From Desulfobacterales bacterium (GTDB taxonomy: Bacteria; Desulfobacterota; Desulfobacteria; Desulfobacterales; SpSt-501): a stretch of DNA of 9,193 nt. Made by a program: the position numbers and the translations under genes. Positions 6,277 through 9,193 of the stretch are shown here, piece by piece; positions within the stretch are counted from its first letter, which is position 1; every line of letters begins with the position of its first letter. The notes beneath the pieces are model-generated. The model was not told where the DNA came from. It did not search any database and worked only from the letters and a program-made list of their open reading frames with translations. The DNA lies in assembly GCA_025454275.1 (NCBI GenBank), contig JALOOS010000056.1, positions 1 to 9,193 of the forward strand, written 5' to 3'.

Positions 6277-8199
6277 TTAGGCCGAGCGGACGATCGCCGG
6301 CGGCACGGCCTGGCCGTTGCGGCGCAGCAGCCGGTCGGCCGCCTTGACGATGGCCGCGGCATCCAGTCCGTACAGGGTCCGCAAATGCGGCGGCGGGCCG
6401 TGTTCGACGAAACAGTCCGGCACCCCGATCCGCTCGACGGCGGCGTGGCGGATCCCCTCGTCGTTCAGAAGCTCGAGCACGGCGCTGCCGAACCCGCCCT
6501 GGAGCACATGCTCCTCCACGGTGATCAGCCGCGGCACCCGCTGTGCGGTTTCGACGATCAGCTCCCCGTCGATCGGCTTCACGAAGCGGCAGTTGAGGAC
6601 CGCGGCCCGGATGCCGAGCTCGGCGAGCTGCTCGCGGGCCTTGAGCGCTTCCGGCACCCCGCGGCCGATCGCCAGCACGGCGACATCCTCGCCGTCCGCG
6701 ATCAGCTCCGCCTTACCGATCGGAAGGGCGGCGGGCTCCGGATCGAGGGCCACCCCCTCACCGACACCCCGCGGGTAGCGGAAGGCGATGGGGCCCTCGT
6801 GGCGCAGAGCGGTCGCCAGCATCCGGCGCAGCTCGTTTTCATCCTTCGGCGCCATGACGACCATGTGCGGCATGCTGCGCAGGAAGGAGAAATCGAAAAG
6901 CCCCTGGTGGGTCGCGCCGTCCTCGCCGACGATCCCGCCCCGGTCCAGGGCGAAGACGACCGGCAGCCGCTCCATGCAGACGTCGTGCAGGATCTGGTCG
7001 TAGGCGCGCTGGAGAAAGGTGGAGTAGATGGCCACCACCGGCCGGAACCCCTCCGTCGCCAGCCCGGCCGCAAAGGTCACGGCGTGCTGCTCGGCGATGC
7101 CCACGTCGAAAAACCGCTCCGGGTATTTCCGGGCGAAATGGGAGAGGCCGGTGCCCTCGGGCATGGCGGCCGTGACGGCCACAATGCGCGGGTCCCTGGC
7201 CGCCAGCTCCACGAGGCTCCGGCCGAAGACCTCGGTGTAGGTCGGCTCCGCGGAGGTGCAGACCCGGCACTCTCCGGTCTCCACCTCGAAGCAGCCGCAG
7301 CCGTGGAAATGGACCGGGTTTTTTTCGGCCGGGGCGTAGCCCTTGCCCTTGCGGGTGGTGACGTGCAGGAGCACCGGCTCCCGGATGTATTTCACGTTGT
7401 TCAGGATGTCGATCAGGTGATCGATCTTGTGGCCGTTGATCGGGCCGAAGTATTCGAAGTTGAACGCCTCGAAGAGCATCCCGGGCGTCACGAAGGCCTT
7501 GAAGGACTCCTCGGTGCGCTTGGCCAGCTGGTAGACGTCTTCGCCGATGCGGGGCAGCTTGCGGAAGAAGAAGCCGAGCTCCTTGCGCAGCTCCTGGAGC
7601 TTCTTGGCCGAAAAGGTCCGGCTCAGGAAGGAGGAGAGGGCGCCGACATTGCGGGCGATCGACATCTCGTTGTCGTTCAGGATGACGATGAGGTCCCGCC
7701 TGGGGCTCCCCCCGGCCTGGTTCAGCCCCTCGAAGGCCAGGCCGGCGGTCATCGACCCGTCGCCGATCACGGCGATCACCTTGGCGTCGTCCTGCTTGAG
7801 AAAGTGCGCGCAGGCCATCCCGTAGCCGGCCGAGATCGAGGTGCTGCTGTGGCCGGTGGTGAAGGCGTCGAAGGGGCTTTCGCTGCGCCGGGTGAAGCCG
7901 GAGATGCCGCCGTGCCGCCGCAGGGTTCTGAAGGCCTCCCGCCGCCCGGTCAGGATCTTGTGGGCGTAGGCCTGGTGCCCGACATCCCAGATCAGCTTGT
8001 CCCGCGGAACATCGAAGACGTAGTGGATGGCGATCGCAAGCTCGACCGCACCGAGGCTGGGGGCCAGGTGCCCGCCCGTCTGGGCCACGACCTCCACGAT
8101 CAGCCGCCGGATTTCGGCGGCCAGCTCGGGCAGTTGGGCCCGGGCGAGTTTCTTGAGATCGGCCGGGGAGTTGATGGATTCGAGAAGACTCATGATCAT
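6277..8199 (-). CDS. dxs: 1-deoxy-D-xylulose-5-phosphate synthase
   Basis: This is a full-length 640-residue thiamine-diphosphate enzyme condensing pyruvate and glyceraldehyde 3-phosphate to DXP, the first step of the MEP isoprenoid pathway and a thiamine/pyridoxal precursor step. The ThDP/Mg motif GDGSMTAGLAFEGLNQAG (146-163) ends in the LNDNEMSI strand (174-181). WDVGHQAYAHKILTGR (71-86), DVGIAEQHAVTFAAGLA (365-381), ALDRGGIVGEDGATHQG (417-433) and FRYPRG (473-478) are all family landmarks. Odd: the linker after the first domain reads HGCGCFE, where most Dxs have HGVGPF or similar, and continues ETGECRVC, giving cysteines C301, C303, C311 and C314. The ATG at 8199 overlaps the ispA stop as ATGA; an ATG two codons later (8193) is an equally good alternative giving 638 residues. 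The ribosome site is weak, so coupling to ispA translation is likely. Confidence 0.96.
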   Translation of the reverse strand: MIMSLLESINSPADLKKLARAQLPELAAEIRRLIVEVVAQTGGHLAPSLGAVELAIAIHYVFDVPRDKLIWDVGHQAYAHKILTGRREAFRTLRRHGGISGFTRRSESPFDAFTTGHSSTSISAGYGMACAHFLKQDDAKVIAVIGDGSMTAGLAFEGLNQAGGSPRRDLIVILNDNEMSIARNVGALSSFLSRTFSAKKLQELRKELGFFFRKLPRIGEDVYQLAKRTEESFKAFVTPGMLFEAFNFEYFGPINGHKIDHLIDILNNVKYIREPVLLHVTTRKGKGYAPAEKNPVHFHGCGCFEVETGECRVCTSAEPTYTEVFGRSLVELAARDPRIVAVTAAMPEGTGLSHFARKYPERFFDVGIAEQHAVTFAAGLATEGFRPVVAIYSTFLQRAYDQILHDVCMERLPVVFALDRGGIVGEDGATHQGLFDFSFLRSMPHMVVMAPKDENELRRMLATALRHEGPIAFRYPRGVGEGVALDPEPAALPIGKAELIADGEDVAVLAIGRGVPEALKAREQLAELGIRAAVLNCRFVKPIDGELIVETAQRVPRLITVEEHVLQGGFGSAVLELLNDEGIRHAAVERIGVPDCFVEHGPPPHLRTLYGLDAAAIVKAADRLLRRNGQAVPPAIVRSA

Positions 8200-8891
8200 T
8201 TTCGCCGTTCGACGACATAGGCGGCGATCGCCCGCAAGGGGTCGGCCCTCTCCGGGTAGGAATTCTTGCGCCGCAGCTTGTCCGTGCCGACGGCCTTGCC
8301 CATAAGGGCCGGATCGCCTTCGACGTTCAGGATGTCGTCCACCACCTGAAAGGCGAGCCCCACGGCGCGTCCGTAGAGGGTGAGCGGGTGGATCTGGGGC
8401 TCGCTCCCGCCGGCGATGAGCGCCCCGCAGATCAAAGCCGCCTGGATCATGTCGCCGGTCTTGCGGCCGTGCAGGATCTGGAGCGCATCCCGATCCAACG
8501 TGCGGCCCTCGGACTCCATGTCGAGCATCTGGCCCAACACCATCCCCTGAAATCCGGCGGCGGCGGCGATCAGCCGGATCACCTCGAGCCGTGCCTCGCA
8601 CGAGCCCGCCGCCATGGCGGCCAGGACCTCGAAGGCCAGGGTCAGAAGGGCGTCCCCGGCGAGGATGGCGGTGGCCTCGTCGAAGGCCTTGTGGCAGGTG
8701 GGCTGCCCGCCCACCGCCTCGGCCGCCGCGATGCAGAAGTTGGGACGAATCCGTTTGCCGCCGGCCATGAGGGAGTAGCGCATGGCCGCGGTGAGCCGGT
8801 TCCCGTCGGCCGGTCCGAGAAACCGGGAGAGGGCGGATTCGACGGCTGCGTTGTTGCGCGCGAAGTAGGCCGCCAGGTCGAACCGGATCAC
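8196..8891 (-). CDS. ispA: Polyprenyl (farnesyl/geranyl) diphosphate synthase homologue with two internal in-frame deletions
   Basis: The gene has only 231 codons against about 295-300 for normal IspA, which builds farnesyl diphosphate from DMAPP and IPP. The N-terminus is typical: YSLMAGGKRIRP (39-50), then AAAEAVGG (55-62). The sequence next jumps to QPTCHKAFDEATAILAGDALLTLAF (63-87). About 37 residues normally found between these blocks are missing, including the whole first Asp-rich motif (HDDLPAMDxDDLRRG). The KTGDMI segment (144-149) and the second Asp-rich region VVDDILNVEGD (183-193) are present, with N189 in place of the last Asp. After KNSYP (209-213) it jumps to ERADPLRAIAAYVVERR, losing about 30-35 residues of C-terminal helices. 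There is no stop or frameshift. The start is GTG, overlapping the xseB stop as GTGA and preceded by GGAG. As written it should not be catalytically competent. It may be a decaying gene, a non-catalytic partner subunit, or an assembly error. Confidence 0.85.
   Translation of the reverse strand: MIRFDLAAYFARNNAAVESALSRFLGPADGNRLTAAMRYSLMAGGKRIRPNFCIAAAEAVGGQPTCHKAFDEATAILAGDALLTLAFEVLAAMAAGSCEARLEVIRLIAAAAGFQGMVLGQMLDMESEGRTLDRDALQILHGRKTGDMIQAALICGALIAGGSEPQIHPLTLYGRAVGLAFQVVDDILNVEGDPALMGKAVGTDKLRRKNSYPERADPLRAIAAYVVERRK
8697..8715. repeat. Perfect 7-bp inverted repeat centred on the first ispA deletion junction
   Basis: GGTGGGC, five bases (TGCCC), then GCCCACC on the plus strand. Its centre, near 8706, coincides with codons G62/Q63 of ispA, exactly where the sequence jumps across the missing first Asp-rich motif. 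The coincidence could reflect hairpin-promoted deletion, a polymerase or assembly artefact, or chance in GC-rich DNA. Confidence 0.55.
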
Positions 8892-9121
8892 TGCCCGTTC
8901 TCCGGGTTGAAGGGCTTTTCGACGATTCCGCCGGTCTCATCCCGGACGAGTTGGCTGATCTTGCGCTCGGTCTCCTCGAGCCGCTGTGAGCAATAGCGGG
9001 AGAGCTCCATGCCCTCCTCGAATTTGCGGATGGCCTGCTCGAGCGGCAGCTCCCCGGATTCGAGCTCGGCCACGATCTGTTCGAGCGCTTTAAGGGCCTG
9101 TTCAAAACTCTTCTTTGCCAT
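8888..9121 (-). CDS. xseB: Exodeoxyribonuclease VII small subunit
   Basis: The 77-residue product has the standard XseB size and pattern: SFEQALKALEQIVAELESGE (5-24), then LPLEQAIRKFEEGMELSRYC (25-44) and a second helix LEETERKISQL. The two helices form the coiled-coil hairpin that binds the large subunit XseA; several copies coat each XseA to make the single-strand-specific exonuclease used in repair and in processing branched or damaged DNA. The ATG at 9121 is preceded by GGGAG about ten bases upstream. It overlaps the xseA end by 20 bases and its stop overlaps the ispA GTG start as GTGA, so translation of all three is probably coupled. XseB next to ispA and dxs is a common arrangement in many bacteria. 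Confidence 0.95.
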   Translation of the reverse strand: MAKKSFEQALKALEQIVAELESGELPLEQAIRKFEEGMELSRYCSQRLEETERKISQLVRDETGGIVEKPFNPENGQ

Positions 9122-9193
9122 GGCGCATGACTCCCTTGACGTCGGCCCGGATCGTTCCCCTGAACACCATCACCTCGATTGCCTGGTCGACCG
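9102..9193 (-). CDS. xseA: Probable C-terminal end of exodeoxyribonuclease VII large subunit
   Basis: Reading from the right edge, 29 codons are open and end at a TGA at 9104-9102, inside xseB. The fragment includes VDQAIEVMVFRGTIRADVKG, which fits the pattern of the XseA tail, where a short beta segment of the type 'G..V.V...RG...A.V..V' closes the protein. Its position directly before xseB supports xseA, the nuclease subunit of exonuclease VII. The 20-base overlap with xseB would couple the two subunits' translation. The fragment is too short for certainty; the identity rests mostly on position and reading-frame continuity. Confidence 0.62.
   Translation of the reverse strand, partial: VDQAIEVMVFRGTIRADVKGVMRHGKEEF

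Noticed and set aside
6255..6362. N-terminal extension of tlyA to 6362
   Set aside because: The added residues are Arg/Pro-rich and overlap the end of dxs; the S4 domain starts directly after the Met at 6254.
6130..8220. A 696-codon open frame on the plus strand opposite tlyA and dxs
   Set aside because: It is an antisense shadow of two well-recognised genes; no motif or ribosome site supports it.
8200..9105. N-terminal extension of the dxs frame back to 9105
   Set aside because: The Dxs family begins with the LLESINSPADLKKL segment right after 8199; the upstream frame is an out-of-frame reading of ispA and xseB.
1..9193. CRISPR arrays, tRNA/rRNA genes, insertion sequences, attachment sites, replication origin
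   Set aside because: No regularly spaced repeats, RNA-gene signatures, transposase or integrase reading frames, or DnaA-box clusters were seen by eye; nearly all bases are in housekeeping-type coding regions.

Overview
The window is strongly GC-rich and gene-dense, with many genes overlapping by a few bases. It looks like a chromosomal fragment of a Gram-negative anaerobe, most plausibly a deltaproteobacterium (Desulfobacterota). That placement is an inference from four things: the style of the proteins, an oxygen-sensitive radical-SAM protein, an EF-G2-type paralogue, and the order xseA-xseB-ispA-dxs-tlyA. No rRNA, tRNA, CRISPR array, insertion sequence or phage gene is visible.

Layout: two blocks converge at about 3365-3396. 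The plus-strand block holds the 3' end of purC (SAICAR synthase, 1-471), a ParB/Spo0J-like protein (461-1492), a radical-SAM protein of the spore photoproduct lyase superfamily (1489-2589), a short gap with inverted and heptamer-like repeats, and a secreted thermonuclease-like protein with a C-terminal Cys/His module (2707-3396). The minus-strand block, in transcription order, holds the end of xseA, xseB, ispA, dxs, tlyA and an EF-G-like GTPase (3365-5437).

The minus-strand block joins DNA processing (exonuclease VII), isoprenoid synthesis (Dxs makes DXP; IspA would make farnesyl diphosphate) and ribosome-related functions (TlyA, EF-G paralogue). xseA/xseB, xseB/ispA and ispA/dxs overlap, and tlyA starts 22 bases after dxs, so one transcript is likely. 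The EF-G gene follows after 78 AT-richer bases with a possible promoter and alternative RNA pairings. In the plus-strand block, purC, the parB-like gene and the SPL-like gene overlap end to end, which suggests co-translation.

Most notable: (1) ispA is open and starts and ends like a normal gene, but appears to carry two in-frame internal deletions, one removing the whole first Asp-rich catalytic motif; (2) the coupled ParB-like/SPL-like pair, whose SPL-like member lacks the cysteine expected of true spore photoproduct lyases, is a candidate uncharacterised two-gene DNA-related system; (3) Dxs carries an unusual four-cysteine cluster; (4) the EF-G paralogue lacks the catalytic His of translational GTPases. 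All family comparisons are from memory and were not checked by alignment.
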